Shown: positions 1 to 8,918, counted from the first letter of the stretch. The stretch: 64,000 nucleotides of DNA from Enterococcus hulanensis (GCF_005405485.1 NZ_BJED01000021.1:18997-82996), one strand, 5' to 3'. The notes: generated by a model not told the origin, from the letters alone. Translations and numbers: made by a program.

Positions 1-493
1 CTACGATAATCAAGAACGCCAACGAAATACCGATCGCTAGCGGAGCCATTTGCGCGTTACCAAATTTTTCACTGGTTACCATCAAAATGATGAATACGAA
101 TAAGAAAGTGATCAGTGTTTCGACACCAAATGCTTGAGCAGCACTGATTTTAGGGAAATCTGTTTGACCAAAGCCGTCGCTAGGTAATTTTAGCGCATGA
201 ACATAAATGTATATAATTGCTGAAGCTGCAATTGACCCTAGCGCTTGGGCGATAATATAAAAAATCCCATCTTTCACTGCTAACCGTTTGTTAATCATCA
301 TGGCAATAGAGACACCAGGATTGAAGTTGCCGCCAGAAATACCTCCTACCGCATAAGCCATGATCGTGATCGCTAAACCAAATGCTAAACCTATTGTTAA
401 CGTACCACCTTTAGCAACAACTACTGTACCAGTTCCTAAAAAAACAAGCATAAAGGTACCTAGAAATTCTGCCAAATATTTTTTCATTTTCAT
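1..493 (-). CDS. Aquaporin / MIP-family channel, C-terminal part outside the window
   Basis: Membrane channel of the major intrinsic protein family, moving water or small neutral solutes. The visible 164 codons begin MKMKKYLAEFLGTFMLVF after AAAGGA at a good distance from the ATG, and run off the left edge, so the second half-repeat is missing. Hydrophobic helices are obvious. The first pore motif reads SGGNFNPGVS, so the usual NPA box is NPG here. The length and TFLFVFIILM segment fit the AqpZ-like branch better than glycerol facilitators, but without the second NPA box and selectivity arginine the substrate cannot be assigned. It stands alone, transcribed leftwards. Confidence 0.85.
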   Translation of the reverse strand, partial: MKMKKYLAEFLGTFMLVFLGTGTVVVAKGGTLTIGLAFGLAITIMAYAVGGISGGNFNPGVSIAMMINKRLAVKDGIFYIIAQALGSIAASAIIYIYVHALKLPSDGFGQTDFPKISAAQAFGVETLITFLFVFIILMVTSEKFGNAQMAPLAIGISLAFLIIV

Positions 494-680
494 TGCACAT
501 CCTTTACAAAATAATTGAGTTTCCAGTTTAGTTAAATCTTTATTTTTTGTAAAGCAATACGCAATTGCTCTTATTTTCTTCTCTTTTTTATTAATTGATA
601 GAAATATTTTCCCAAATAAAGAATGTTATCATAAAAATAAATTCTATTTTCATTTCATTACACTAAATAGTCAAAAGAAA

Positions 681-706
681 AAATCCCTCAGTATTTTGAG
701 GGATTT
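681..706 (-). terminator. Intrinsic terminator of ohr
   Basis: Inverted repeat AAATCCCTCA / TGAGGGATTT with a 6-base loop. Read on the minus strand it is followed by a T-rich run, right after the ohr stop codon. Confidence 0.8.
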
Positions 707-711
707 ATAGG

Positions 712-1113
712 CTATACCAATTCAACTTCAACATCAATGTTTCCGCGAGTAGCTTTTGAATATGGGCAGAACTCATGAGCTTCTTCTACGATTTTTTGCG
801 CTTCTTCTTTTTCTACACCTGGTAAAGAGGTTTCTAGGATCACTCCGATTTGATAGCCGCCATCTTCAAGCTGATACAAAGACACACGCGCTTTAACTTC
901 CGCATCAGATTCTAAATTATGCTCTTTTAGCATATGATGTACCGCCCCATTAAAACATGATGCATAGCCTGCCGCAAATAATTGTTCAGGATTCGTTCCT
1001 TCCGCATGAATTGAAGGTGGTTCGATTTTCATTTTCATACTTCCATTCGGTGCTTGCACATCACCAGTTCGCCCACCGTGGTTGATCATAGCTGTCTCAT
1101 ACATTTTCTTCAA
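712..1113 (-). CDS. ohr: Organic hydroperoxide resistance protein (Ohr, OsmC family)
   Basis: Thiol peroxidase that reduces organic hydroperoxides in the cytoplasm. At 133 residues it has the family length. Both redox cysteines are visible: Cys53 in YASCFNGA and Cys116 in FCPYSKA, with the N-terminal TGGRxG-like segment as NHGGRTG. The chosen start is a TTG preceded by AAGGA about 10 bases upstream; an ATG three codons further in is too far from that site. It is monocistronic with its own terminator. No convincing OhrR box was seen upstream, so its regulation is open. Confidence 0.9.
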   Translation of the reverse strand: MKKMYETAMINHGGRTGDVQAPNGSMKMKIEPPSIHAEGTNPEQLFAAGYASCFNGAVHHMLKEHNLESDAEVKARVSLYQLEDGGYQIGVILETSLPGVEKEEAQKIVEEAHEFCPYSKATRGNIDVEVELV

Positions 1114-1244
1114 ATTAAATCAGTCCTTTTCTTCTTCTTGATTAATAGTCTACGCGTTATCAATTAAGTATACAAAGATATTGCTCACGAATAAAAGCTA
1201 GCGTTCAGACAAAATCATTTTATCGTATGACTTTTAGCAACTTT

Positions 1245-1282
1245 GTGCAAACGATTACAAATGATTGTTTTTTTGCTATAAT
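1245..1282 (+). promoter_or_regulatory. Promoter with overlapping cre (CcpA) site
   Basis: TATAAT lies at 1277-1282 and ATTACA at 1254-1259 with a 17-base spacer. The stretch GTGCAAACGATTACAA (1245-1260) matches the CcpA cre consensus at all fixed positions except the first W. It covers the -35 hexamer, which suggests carbon catabolite repression of the lipoprotein gene. The match is seen; regulation is inferred. Confidence 0.6.
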
Positions 1283-1305
1283 CTATTACGAAGGGGGGAT
1301 TGTCT

Positions 1306-1929
1306 TTGAAAAAAATTTTTATGCTATGTTTAGTTGCATCTTTCTTATTAGCTGGATGTAATCAAGAATCGTCAAACGATTCACCAGACACATCAACAAG
1401 TAAATCAATCACCACAGAAAGTTCAGCAAATCCCAGCCAAAATTCGTCAAGTGCTCCTCAGACATCATCTTCGTCTGATGTTTCAACCAATCATTCTTCT
1501 ACTGAGACAACAGCTTCGACTGCGCAACAAACAGCTGATACCGTATCAAGTAATGAATTTGGCGGTTATGCAACTTTCTATTTCAACGGTATGAATGTAC
1601 CCGACTCGATAAATATTAATACAAATACTAATCAAATTACCTTTAATGCTGATACTCACAGTGAAGCTATTTATACTCTCACGATGCAAAATCTGCCTGC
1701 CAAAACCATTCGTGTCTTTTCAGCTAACACGAATGAGATCCGAATGGTTAAAGTAAGTACTACACTCACTGTTGGCGAACAAATTTCTGGTGCCATAAAT
1801 TCAAATAATCAATCTGGAGATTTATACCTGTTCCACAATAAACAAGGTGGCCTGTCTTTAGCAACACCGAATTACGCTGGAAATGTTCCTGAGGATCAAA
1901 CCGATGTCATGATTGAAGTTTTGCAATAA
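1306..1929 (+). CDS. Lipoprotein of unknown function with Ser/Thr-rich linker
   Basis: The protein begins MKKIFMLCLVASFLLAGC, a lipoprotein signal peptide with lipobox LLAGC, so it should be anchored to the outer face of the membrane. Residues after the cysteine to about 80 are almost only Ser, Thr, Asn and Gln (a low-complexity spacer), followed by a compact domain of about 120 residues starting near FGGYATFYFNG, rich in beta-type sequence. I do not recognise this domain. TTG at 1306 is chosen because GGGGGG sits 7 bases before it; an in-frame TTG at 1300 is too close. A cre site overlaps the promoter. Confidence 0.75.
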   Translation: MKKIFMLCLVASFLLAGCNQESSNDSPDTSTSKSITTESSANPSQNSSSAPQTSSSSDVSTNHSSTETTASTAQQTADTVSSNEFGGYATFYFNGMNVPDSININTNTNQITFNADTHSEAIYTLTMQNLPAKTIRVFSANTNEIRMVKVSTTLTVGEQISGAINSNNQSGDLYLFHNKQGGLSLATPNYAGNVPEDQTDVMIEVLQ

Positions 1930-1945
1930 AAAAAATATGTATTAT

Positions 1946-1977
1946 CCGAGCAAGATTTAGTTGCTCGGTTTTTTTCG
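1946..1977 (+). terminator. Intrinsic terminator after the lipoprotein gene
   Basis: CCGAGCAA / TTGCTCGG with a 7-base loop, followed by TTTTTTT on the plus strand. Confidence 0.85.
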
Positions 1978-1990
1978 TTTAAAAGCTACA

Positions 1991-2023
1991 CAAAAAAACA
2001 GAGATCTGAAAACAGATCTCTGT
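1991..2023 (-). terminator. Intrinsic terminator of the rplJL unit
   Basis: Perfect 11-bp stem ACAGAGATCTG / CAGATCTCTGT with a 4-base loop. On the minus strand it is followed by TTTTTTTG, 18 bases past the rplL stop. Confidence 0.9.
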
Positions 2024-2041
2024 TGGAATAATCAAAAGTGA

Positions 2042-2410
2042 TTATTTTAATGTTACAGATGCGCCAACTTCTTCTAAAGCAGCTTTAAGTGCTTCAGCAT
2101 CTTCTTTAGATACATCTTCTTTAACTGGTGCAGGAGCGCCATCAACTACAGCTTTAGCTTCTTTCAAGCCTAAGCCAGTTGCTTCACGAACTGCTTTGAT
2201 AACTTTAACTTTTTGGTCGCCGACAGCTGTTAATTCAACTGTAAATTCAGTTTGTTCTTCAGCAGCAGGACCTGCAACAGCGCCAGCAGCAGCTACAGGA
2301 GCAGCAGCAGTTACGCCAAATTCGTCTTCGATAGCTTTAACTAAGTCGTTTAATTCTAAGATTGTTGCGCCTTTAAGCTCTTCAACAATGTTTTCAATGT
2401 TCAATGCCAT
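2042..2410 (-). CDS. rplL: 50S ribosomal protein L7/L12
   Basis: Stalk protein of the large ribosomal subunit, which recruits translation factors. 122 residues: N-terminal dimerisation part [20 protein letters not shown], an Ala/Gly/Pro-rich hinge near 35-50, and the C-terminal domain with EKTEF-type start and [15 protein letters not shown], the factor-binding helix. It lies 56 bases downstream of rplJ in the same unit and is followed by a strong terminator. L12 binds L10, and that complex is known to regulate this operon through the leader upstream of rplJ. Confidence 0.98.
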   Translation of the reverse strand: MALNIENIVEELKGATILELNDLVKAIEDEFGVTAAAPVAAAGAVAGPAAEEQTEFTVELTAVGDQKVKVIKAVREATGLGLKEAKAVVDGAPAPVKEDVSKEDAEALKAALEEVGASVTLK

Positions 2411-2466
2411 TTTAAATTTCCTCCGTTTAGGTAAGTTTTTTTTATTTTTTATATTTTATGCAGCGA

Positions 2467-2967
2467 TTAAGCTACTTCTTCTTCTTTTTCTGCGACTGCT
2501 TTCACAGCGTAAGCCACGTTGCGGACTGGCGCTTGAAGAACAGATAATAGCATAGAAAGAAGTCCATCGCGGTTCGGTAGTTTTGCAAGAGCAGTAATTT
2601 CTTCGATAGAAGCTACTTTTCCTTCAATGATACCGCCTTTGATTTCTAGTTTTTCAGCTTTACTAGCGAATTCATCGATAATTTTAGCTGGGGCAACTAC
2701 GTCCTCATTACTAAATGCAACAGCAGTAGGTCCTGAGAATACTTCTTCTAATCCGTTCAAACCAGCTTTTTCAGCTGCACGAACTAAGATAGAGTTTTTG
2801 ATAACTTTCATTTCAACGTTGGCGTCGCGTAATTGTTTACGTAATTCAGTCACTTGTTCTACAGTTAAACCACGGTAATCGACGATAACAGCTGAAGCTG
2901 CGGCGTTGAATTTTTCAGTGACTTCATCAACGATAGCGGCTTTTTTAGCGATTGCTACTTCACTCAT
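2467..2967 (-). CDS. rplJ: 50S ribosomal protein L10
   Basis: Base of the ribosomal stalk, holding the L7/L12 dimers. Starting at [16 protein letters not shown] it has 166 residues, the normal L10 length; the ATG follows AGGAGGTG. A longer in-frame reading upstream to 3105 lies within the structured leader and is not coding. The typical segments [18 protein letters not shown] (as IVDYRGLT) and [12 protein letters not shown] are present, and the C-terminal helix that docks L12 is acidic ([11 protein letters not shown]). Cotranscribed with rplL behind an L10 leader with an attenuator. Confidence 0.97.
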   Translation of the reverse strand: MSEVAIAKKAAIVDEVTEKFNAAASAVIVDYRGLTVEQVTELRKQLRDANVEMKVIKNSILVRAAEKAGLNGLEEVFSGPTAVAFSNEDVVAPAKIIDEFASKAEKLEIKGGIIEGKVASIEEITALAKLPNRDGLLSMLLSVLQAPVRNVAYAVKAVAEKEEEVA

Positions 2968-3172
2968 TATATATTTCACCTCCTGATTTTGATGGGGAGA
3001 GTTTCTTGTGATGGACACAAAAAAACTCCATGCCACCGTAGACATAGAGGGACTATTGAATGTTCTCAATAAACGTCCTCGGTAGGAAATTAAGACTCGC
3101 GTCACCTACTGTCTTCGGTACAGTTAATAAATTAACCTCGACTAACTTACCATAGATAAGCTAGCCGAGTCA
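2968..3172 (-). ncRNA. L10 leader RNA of rplJL
   Basis: The 224-base gap between rplA and rplJ is folded RNA on the minus strand. Hairpins seen: CTCGGCTAGCTTA paired with TAAGTTAGTCGAG (+ positions 3157-3169 with 3137-3149, 13 pairs with two wobbles), ACTGT/ACAGT, GTAGG/CCTAC, and a terminator at 3019-3049. L10 leaders in Firmicutes bind the L10-(L12)n complex and repress their own operon. TTGACT occurs just upstream (about 3167-3172), but I could not place a good -10, so the transcript start is uncertain. Confidence 0.75.
3019..3049 (-). terminator. Attenuator inside the rplJ leader
   Basis: CTCTATG / CATGGAG stem (one G-T pair) with a 10-base loop, followed on the minus strand by TTTTTTTG. 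It lies about 50 bases before the rplJ start codon, so readthrough is needed for expression. This fits feedback by L10-L12. Confidence 0.75.
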
Positions 3173-3191
3173 AGTGCTTTTCTAAAATTAA

Positions 3192-3881
3192 TTAGATAGC
3201 AGATTGTTCAACATGGATACCAGGTCCAAATGTTGTAGTCATTGAAATGTTTTTGATGTATTGACCTTTAGCAGTTGCAGGTTTTGCTTTTACTAAAGTT
3301 TCATTGATAGTGTTGAAGTTTTCAACCAATTTAGCATCGTCGAATGATACTTTACCGATTGGAACATGCACGTTACCAGCTTTGTCAACACGGTAAGTTA
3401 CTTTACCAGCTTTAACTTCTTCAATAGCTTTAGTAACATCCATAGTTACAGTACCAGTTTTAGGGTTAGGCATTAAACCTTTTGGTCCAAGCACACGACC
3501 TAATTTACCTACTGTAGCCATCATGTCAGGTGTCGCTACAACAACGTCAAAGTCGAACCATCCACCTTGAATTTTTGCAACCATGTCGTCATCGCCAACG
3601 AAATCAGCGCCAGCAGCTTCTGCTTCTTTTGCTTTTTCGCCTTTAGCGAATACTAAAACAGTTTGAGTTTTACCAGTTCCGTTTGGAAGCACAACTGCTC
3701 CACGAATTTGTTGGTCTGCTTTTTTAGGGTCTACGTTCAATTTGTAAGCAACTTCAACCGTTGCGTCAAACTTCGCGAAGTTAATTTCTTTTGCTAGTGC
3801 TACTGCTTCCGCAACTGGGTAAGCTTTAGTAGTATCAACTTTTTTTAATGCATCTTGCATTTTTTTGCTCTTTTTAGCCAT
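3192..3881 (-). CDS. rplA: 50S ribosomal protein L1
   Basis: Forms the mobile L1 stalk next to the E site and is a translational repressor in many bacteria. 229 residues, full length, starting [16 protein letters not shown] after AGGAGG. The signature [18 protein letters not shown] is complete. It is downstream of rplK with a 112-base gap that carries a hairpin motif also found before rplK (see 3896-3927). No terminator separates it clearly from the rplJ leader, whose hairpins begin about 20 bases downstream. Confidence 0.98.
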   Translation of the reverse strand: MAKKSKKMQDALKKVDTTKAYPVAEAVALAKEINFAKFDATVEVAYKLNVDPKKADQQIRGAVVLPNGTGKTQTVLVFAKGEKAKEAEAAGADFVGDDDMVAKIQGGWFDFDVVVATPDMMATVGKLGRVLGPKGLMPNPKTGTVTMDVTKAIEEVKAGKVTYRVDKAGNVHVPIGKVSFDDAKLVENFNTINETLVKAKPATAKGQYIKNISMTTTFGPGIHVEQSAI

Positions 3882-3895
3882 TTTGTTTCCTCCTT

Positions 3896-3927
3896 GATGT
3901 GGTTATAACGGTAGAACCTCCCACGTG
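3896..3927 (-). promoter_or_regulatory. L1-site-like hairpin before rplA
   Basis: Minus strand: GTGG-GA-GGT-tct-ACC-GTTATAA-CCAC-ATCA, just before the AAGGAGG of rplA. The outer GTGG/CCAC pair and the asymmetric purine-rich inner loop are shared with the rplK leader, while the inner stem differs in sequence but still pairs. It probably serves as an L1 translational operator. Inference from the paired comparison. Confidence 0.5.
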
Positions 3928-3993
3928 TTCCGTATCTTTAGATAGGGAGCCAACTGAGAAGCTACTTTCTTGGGTTCATCGATAATAATAAAA

Positions 3994-4416
3994 TTATTCG
4001 ACAGTGATACCCATGCTTCGTGCAGTTCCTTCAACCATGCGCATTGCTGACTCAACGTTAGCAGCGTTTAGGTCTTGCATTTTCAACTCAGCGATTTCTT
4101 TTACTTGATCGCTAGTAACTTTAGCTACTTTGTTTTTGTTTGGTTCGCCTGAACCTTTTTCAACACCGGCAGCTTTTTTCAATAATACTGCAGCTGGTGG
4201 TGTTTTTGTGATGAATGTAAATGAACGGTCTTCATATACAGAGATCACAACTGGAATAATCAAACCTGCTTGATCAGCAGTACGGGCATTAAATTCTTTT
4301 GTGAAGCCCATGATGTTGATACCCGCTTGACCTAGCGCAGGACCTACTGGCGGAGCTGGTGTTGCTTTACCTGCAGGAATTTGCAATTTAACTAATTTTT
4401 CTACTTTTTTTGCCAC
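3994..4416 (-). CDS. rplK: 50S ribosomal protein L11
   Basis: Binds the GTPase-associated region of 23S rRNA and is needed for the RelA-type stringent signal. 140 residues, full length: [20 protein letters not shown] at the N-terminus with the Pro-rich [11 protein letters not shown] segment, then the RNA-binding C-terminal domain with [20 protein letters not shown] precedes the ATG. First gene of the rplKA unit, with a strong promoter 90 bases upstream and an L1-type hairpin in its leader. Confidence 0.98.
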   Translation of the reverse strand: MAKKVEKLVKLQIPAGKATPAPPVGPALGQAGINIMGFTKEFNARTADQAGLIIPVVISVYEDRSFTFITKTPPAAVLLKKAAGVEKGSGEPNKNKVAKVTSDQVKEIAELKMQDLNAANVESAMRMVEGTARSMGITVE

Positions 4417-4439
4417 GAGACATACCTCCTTGAGTCCGT

Positions 4440-4475
4440 GATGTGGTTAATGGAGATCAATATTTCTCCTCCCAC
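4440..4475 (-). promoter_or_regulatory. L1-site-like hairpin before rplK
   Basis: Minus strand: GTGG-GA-GGAGA-(8-base loop)-TCTCC-ATTAA-CCAC-ATCA, upstream of the rplK ribosome-binding site. Same architecture as the element before rplA, with a different but fully paired inner helix. Confidence 0.55.
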
Positions 4476-4506
4476 TAAAACCGTGTGTACAAAGACACAC
4501 TTTGGT

Positions 4507-4535
4507 ATCATAGCAGATTATTTAGCCTAATGCAA
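4507..4535 (-). promoter_or_regulatory. Promoter of rplKA
   Basis: Minus-strand TTGCAT (4530-4535) and TATGAT (4507-4512) with exactly 17 bases between. The start would fall near 4500, leaving a leader of about 85 bases that contains the L1-like hairpin. Confidence 0.75.
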
Positions 4536-4712
4536 GACAGTATTCTTAATGTTGAAATTTTTTGACAATAATAAAACGCTTCACAATCTCTTTAACTACT
4601 ATGAGAATAACAAAATAAATTATTAATCTTACTATTTTCAGAAAGCGTATATGTTACACTATGGTCGACTTGATGAGGATTTTCATCGGATAAATTGGGG
4701 AGGTTTAAAATA

Positions 4713-5387
4713 ATGGAAGTATTAAAATATCGAAGTGTTTTTGACATTATTGGTCCGGTAATGGTGGGCCCAAGCAGTTCACACACAGCTGGTGCTGCAC
4801 GAATCGGAAAAGTTTGCCGCATGATCTTTGGGGAACGGCCTGATTCAGTAGAGTTTGATTTGTACGAATCATTTGCCAAAACATATCGCGGCCATGGAAC
4901 GGATATTGCTTTAGTTGGCGGTATTTTAGGGATGGAACCAGATGATCCACGTTTATCCGATTCATTGAAAATTGCTCACGAACAAGGCATGGAAGTTCTC
5001 TTTGTGCCGAAAAAAGAGATCGCAGATCATCCAAACACTGTCACCTTACGCATGATCAAAGGCGACTTAGAAATGTCTATCACCGGCGTATCAATCGGCG
5101 GTGGAAATATCCAAATTACCGAGATGAATGGGTACAGCATTTCACTTGGTATGGGAAATCCAACATATATCATTATTAATAAAGACGTTCCTGGTCTGCT
5201 TTCGCGTGTTTCTACTATCTTTATGAAGCACGGTCTGAATATCGGCAAAGTAACCATGACTCGCAAAACCAGAGGTGAAAATGGGATCGTTCTTTTAGAA
5301 ATCGATGATACACCAGATGATCCAGAAGGTTTAAGGCAAGAAATCAAACGTGAAGATGATGTCTTGAGCGTTACGTATTTTAAATAG
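4713..5387 (+). CDS. sdaAB: L-serine dehydratase, beta subunit
   Basis: With SdaAA it deaminates L-serine to pyruvate and ammonia using an oxygen-labile [4Fe-4S] cluster. 224 residues from the ATG at 4713, which follows GGGGAGG; an upstream TTG in frame would place the ribosome-binding site inside the gene. The N-terminal part carries GPVMVGPSSSHTAGAARIG, the beta-domain signature, and residues from about 150 form an ACT domain (VPGLLSRVSTIFMKHGLNIG). The alpha gene follows 73 bases downstream with its own AGGAGG. Confidence 0.95.
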   Translation: MEVLKYRSVFDIIGPVMVGPSSSHTAGAARIGKVCRMIFGERPDSVEFDLYESFAKTYRGHGTDIALVGGILGMEPDDPRLSDSLKIAHEQGMEVLFVPKKEIADHPNTVTLRMIKGDLEMSITGVSIGGGNIQITEMNGYSISLGMGNPTYIIINKDVPGLLSRVSTIFMKHGLNIGKVTMTRKTRGENGIVLLEIDDTPDDPEGLRQEIKREDDVLSVTYFK

Positions 5388-5460
5388 CTCACTAAAAGAT
5401 AACCATCATTTTATAAAAATGATTGCATTGATATGTATTATTTAATGAGGAGGAATTGTC

Positions 5461-6345
5461 ATGTTTTACTCGATCCAAGAGCTTGTGGAACAAGCAAAGG
5501 ATTATCCAACTGTCGGTGAATTGATGATTGCAACTGAAATGGAGTTGACTGACCGTACACGTGAAGAAATCATTGCGTTGATGGAACGCAATTTAGAAGT
5601 AATGGAAAGCTCAATCGAAGAAGGCATTCAAGGGGTAACTTCTGTAACAAAAATCACCGGCGGAGATGCCAAGCGCATGAATGATTATATCGAAAGCGGT
5701 AAATTCATGAGCGGTGAAACGATTTTAAAAGCCGTTCGTAACGGGATCGCTGTTAATGAAGTCAACGCGAAAATGGGATTAGTCTGTGCTACTCCTACTG
5801 CTGGCAGTGCTGGTGTCTTACCAGGTGTCCTAATGGCAGCTCGCGAGAAATTAGAATTAAGCCATGAAGAACAAATCGACTTTCTGTTTACTGCTGGTGC
5901 TTTTGGTTTAGTTATGGCAAACAATGCTTCAATCTCTGGTGCAGAGGGCGGCTGCCAAGCCGAGGTTGGTTCTGCCAGTGCAATGTCAGCCGCAGCTTTA
6001 GTTTCCGCAAACGGCGGCACACCAGAAATGGCCGCAAATGCTTTAGCGATTACTTTAAAAAATGTTATGGGACTGATTTGTGACCCTGTTGCTGGTCTGG
6101 TGGAAGTTCCTTGTGTGAAGCGTAACGCGATGGGCGCGTCTCAAGCATTTATTTCTGCGGACATGGCCTTAGCTGGGATTCGCAGTGTTATCCCGCCTGA
6201 TGAAGTCGTGGAAGCAATGTACAAAGTCGGCCGCGCAATGCCGCAAATCTTCAAAGAAACTGCTGAAGGCGGTGTAGCTACTACACCAACTGGATTACGG
6301 TTACAACGCCAAGTCTTTGGCAAACCTGAAAAAGCAACTGTTTAA
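5461..6345 (+). CDS. sdaAA: L-serine dehydratase, alpha subunit
   Basis: Catalytic subunit carrying the iron-sulfur cluster. 294 residues, normal for the two-subunit enzyme of Gram-positives. Four conserved cysteines are visible: Cys109 (VCATPTAGSAG), Cys165 (GAEGGCQAE), Cys207 (GLICDPVAG) and Cys218 (VEVPCVKRN); three of them ligate the cluster in the family. Preceded by GAGGAGG. Forms an operon with sdaAB and ends in a terminator shared with the convergent efaA gene. Confidence 0.96.
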   Translation: MFYSIQELVEQAKDYPTVGELMIATEMELTDRTREEIIALMERNLEVMESSIEEGIQGVTSVTKITGGDAKRMNDYIESGKFMSGETILKAVRNGIAVNEVNAKMGLVCATPTAGSAGVLPGVLMAAREKLELSHEEQIDFLFTAGAFGLVMANNASISGAEGGCQAEVGSASAMSAAALVSANGGTPEMAANALAITLKNVMGLICDPVAGLVEVPCVKRNAMGASQAFISADMALAGIRSVIPPDEVVEAMYKVGRAMPQIFKETAEGGVATTPTGLRLQRQVFGKPEKATV

Positions 6346-6352
6346 GCATGCT

Positions 6353-6385
6353 AAAAAGCAGCTGATTTTCGATCAGCTGCTTTTT
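6353..6385. terminator. Bidirectional terminator between sdaAA and efaA
   Basis: AAAAGCAGCTGAT / ATCAGCTGCTTTT with a 5-base loop, A-run on one side and T-run on the other. Both convergent genes end within a few bases of it. Confidence 0.85.
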
Positions 6386-6386
6386 A

Positions 6387-7316
6387 CTATTTCATCAAGC
6401 CTTCGTGGATCTTATCAAGATTCCACTTCATCATTTTATAGTAACTATCCCCCGACTCGCCCTTTTTAGCTAACGAATCTGTATAAAGATCACTATAAAT
6501 CGGTAAATCGACTTCTTTTGATAGACGTTCCATACTGCGTTTATCGACACTCGTTTCTACAAACAGCGAAGGAACCTTAGAATCTCGTACCTTCTCAACA
6601 ATCTGCTTCATTTGATCCGGTGTTCCCTGACTTTCTGTATTGATCTCCCAGATATAAGCTGCCGTTAAATCATAAGCTTTAGAAAAATATTTAAAGGCTC
6701 CTTCACTAGTAACCAACAATTTTTTTTCACTTGGAATATCCGCGAATTCTTCTTTTGCGGATTTATCCAACTCTTCCAGCTTTTTGATATAGGCTTCTGC
6801 ATTTTTCTTGTACTCAGCCTGATTGTCTGGATCTTTTTTACTTAAAACTGATTGAATCTGCTTAACATATAGAATACCGTTAGAAATATCCAGCCAAGCA
6901 TGAGGGTCCTCTTGCTTGCTATTGCTAGTCAAATGAATAGGTTCAACCTCTTTACTCACCGCAAAATAATCTTTGTCTTCTTTTTTATTTGCTGTCTCCA
7001 TTAATTTATTAAACCAGCCGTTCCCAGTTTCTAAATTCAAGCCATTATAGAAAACAACATCTGCTGCGCTAGCTTTCTTAGTATCTTCGGGCAACGGTTC
7101 ATATTCATGGGGATCCGTCCCAACTGGAACAATACTATGGACACTCACCTTATTTTTTCCGACTTCTTTGACCATATCTGCAATGATAGAGTTAGTCGCG
7201 ACCACCGCTAGTTTCTTTGAATCATTAGTAGTTGAACTCTCGTTGGTTTTTGTTCCACATCCAGCCAGAATTAATATACTAATAATTCCAGCAAAAATAA
7301 TTTTTTTATGCTTCAT
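6387..7316 (-). CDS. efaA: Metal ABC transporter substrate-binding lipoprotein, EfaA/PsaA type
   Basis: Captures Mn2+ (possibly Zn2+ or Fe2+) outside the cell for the EfaBC pump. 309 residues with lipobox ILAGC (Cys20). The LraI-family landmarks are all present: [54 protein letters not shown] and [15 protein letters not shown], with the metal-binding His/His/Glu/Asp set. It lacks the His-rich loop of zinc-specific ZnuA/AdcA proteins, which favours manganese. Its start overlaps the end of the permease gene by 11 bases. Confidence 0.92.
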   Translation of the reverse strand: MKHKKIIFAGIISILILAGCGTKTNESSTTNDSKKLAVVATNSIIADMVKEVGKNKVSVHSIVPVGTDPHEYEPLPEDTKKASAADVVFYNGLNLETGNGWFNKLMETANKKEDKDYFAVSKEVEPIHLTSNSKQEDPHAWLDISNGILYVKQIQSVLSKKDPDNQAEYKKNAEAYIKKLEELDKSAKEEFADIPSEKKLLVTSEGAFKYFSKAYDLTAAYIWEINTESQGTPDQMKQIVEKVRDSKVPSLFVETSVDKRSMERLSKEVDLPIYSDLYTDSLAKKGESGDSYYKMMKWNLDKIHEGLMK

Positions 7317-8169
7317 ACATTCGCTCCTTTCTTAATTGTTGAATCAATCCTTTGCTTGGAGAAAACAGAAAAGCCGCAATAAAAAACACTGCTGCCGTCA
7401 TTACAATTGTCGCCCCCGAAGGAAGATTATAACTGTAACTGAAATACAACCCGATGATCGCACTTAAAACACCGAATAATGTTGACAAGCCCACCATTAA
7501 TGAAAGCTTATTGGTTAACTGATAAGCAGTAGCCGCAGGTGTGATCAACATGGCGATAACTAAAATCGTCCCAACTGTTTGTAACGATGTCACTGCGACT
7601 AATGTCAGCAGAAACATCAGACCGTAATTGATCAAACTGATATTCCAACCATATGACTGCGCCATTGTGGGAGCAAAGGATGTTAATTTTAGTTGTTTGT
7701 AAAAAAGCAAAACAGCTAACAAAACAATCACCATTACGATCGCTGTTAGGTACATATCTGAATCTCGAACAGCTAGAACATTTCCAAAGAGAATATGGTA
7801 AAGATCCGTGGCGCTCCGAGCAAAAGAAATCAAGATAATCCCTAATGCAAAGAAGGAACTAAACACGATCCCGATTGCTGTATCGTTTTTGAGTCGACTA
7901 TGTTTGCCAACAAATCCGATCAGCGCTGCAGAAAAGATTCCGAAAAAAGTTGCCCCGATAATGTAACTGCTGCCTAACATATAAGAGATCGCTACTCCCG
8001 GTAGGACTGCATGAGAGATGGCATCTCCCATCAATGACATTCCGCGTAAAATGATAAATGAACCAATAACTCCAGCCGATATTCCTACCATAATCGAAGT
8101 GATCAGAGCATTTTGTAAAAATTGATAATCAACCAATCCTTGAAAAAAATCATGTAGCAAAGTCGACAC
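7306..8169 (-). CDS. efaB: Metal ABC transporter permease, ABC-3 family
   Basis: Membrane subunit of the Mn2+/Zn2+ importer. 287 residues with about eight hydrophobic helices, and the typical [20 protein letters not shown] segment that contacts the ATPase. Overlaps efaC by 20 bases upstream and efaA by 11 downstream, so the three genes are translationally coupled. Confidence 0.92.
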   Translation of the reverse strand: MSTLLHDFFQGLVDYQFLQNALITSIMVGISAGVIGSFIILRGMSLMGDAISHAVLPGVAISYMLGSSYIIGATFFGIFSAALIGFVGKHSRLKNDTAIGIVFSSFFALGIILISFARSATDLYHILFGNVLAVRDSDMYLTAIVMVIVLLAVLLFYKQLKLTSFAPTMAQSYGWNISLINYGLMFLLTLVAVTSLQTVGTILVIAMLITPAATAYQLTNKLSLMVGLSTLFGVLSAIIGLYFSYSYNLPSGATIVMTAAVFFIAAFLFSPSKGLIQQLRKERMYEA

Positions 8170-8899
8170 CTCCTACTCTCATTGTTTGTGCGATTTCGCT
8201 GCCATACGTTTTCTCCATATTTTTCGTCGTATACGTTTGAGCAACTGGTCCTGAAGCAATCAAGCCTTTGTTCAACAAGATCACTTCATCAAAATAATCA
8301 GTGACTTTATGAAGATCATGGTGAACGATCACGATAGACTTTCCTTCATCTCGCAATTCCTTTAACAGATCAATAATAATTTTTTCGCTGGTTGCATCGA
8401 TTCCGGCGAAAGGTTCGTCCAATAAAATCCACTCTGCTTGCTGTGCTAATGCGCGTGCGATGAACACACGTTGCAGTTGACCGCCAGACAGTTCGCTAAT
8501 TTGTCGACCTGAAAACTCCGATAGACCCACTTTTTCTAAGCATTCTGCCGCGAGCTTTTTCTCCTGCTTTCCTGGTCGTTGAAACATTCTCAAATGCGGA
8601 TATGTCCCAAACAACACAACGCCGAGCACATCTATAGGAAAACTCAAATCAATATCCTGCCGTTGTTCGACGTAAGCGATTTTCTGCCGTTGCTTATTAA
8701 TCGGCTCTTCACCATAAAAAATTTTTCCTGATTGTGTTTTTATTAATTGCAGAATCCCTTTCATCAAGGTGGACTTACCAGCACCGTTAGGACCAACGAT
8801 ACCAGTCAATTTCCCAGCGGATAGTTCCAAATTCACATGCTGTAATGCAATTTTTCCGCGATACGCAACTGATAAATTTTCTACACGAATCGTTTCCAC
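8150..8899 (-). CDS. efaC: Metal ABC transporter ATP-binding protein
   Basis: Cytoplasmic ATPase powering the importer. 249 residues with Walker A GPNGAGKS (36-43), signature LSGGQ (137-141), Walker B ILLDEP (158-163) and the switch histidine in VIVHHDL. Starts at a GTG preceded by AGAGGG. First gene of efaCBA; a DtxR-type palindrome lies just upstream at 8919-8934. Confidence 0.93.
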   Translation of the reverse strand: METIRVENLSVAYRGKIALQHVNLELSAGKLTGIVGPNGAGKSTLMKGILQLIKTQSGKIFYGEEPINKQRQKIAYVEQRQDIDLSFPIDVLGVVLFGTYPHLRMFQRPGKQEKKLAAECLEKVGLSEFSGRQISELSGGQLQRVFIARALAQQAEWILLDEPFAGIDATSEKIIIDLLKELRDEGKSIVIVHHDLHKVTDYFDEVILLNKGLIASGPVAQTYTTKNMEKTYGSEIAQTMRVGGVDFAT

Positions 8900-8918
8900 A
8901 GCTATCCCTCTTTTCTAT

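Noticed and set aside
2196..2555. Reading on the plus strand opposite rplL-rplJ
   Set aside because: Antisense shadow of highly biased ribosomal protein genes; no start signals.
2968..3105. N-terminal extension of L10 by 46 codons
   Set aside because: Extension lies in the structured leader and terminator; the internal ATG has AGGAGG and gives the standard L10 length.
4592..5392. Readings on the minus strand over sdaAB
   Set aside because: Shadows of the conserved serine dehydratase frame; no ribosome-binding sites.
6354..6384. Possible small inverted-repeat element between sdaAA and efaA
   Set aside because: It is simply a bidirectional terminator with runs of A and T.
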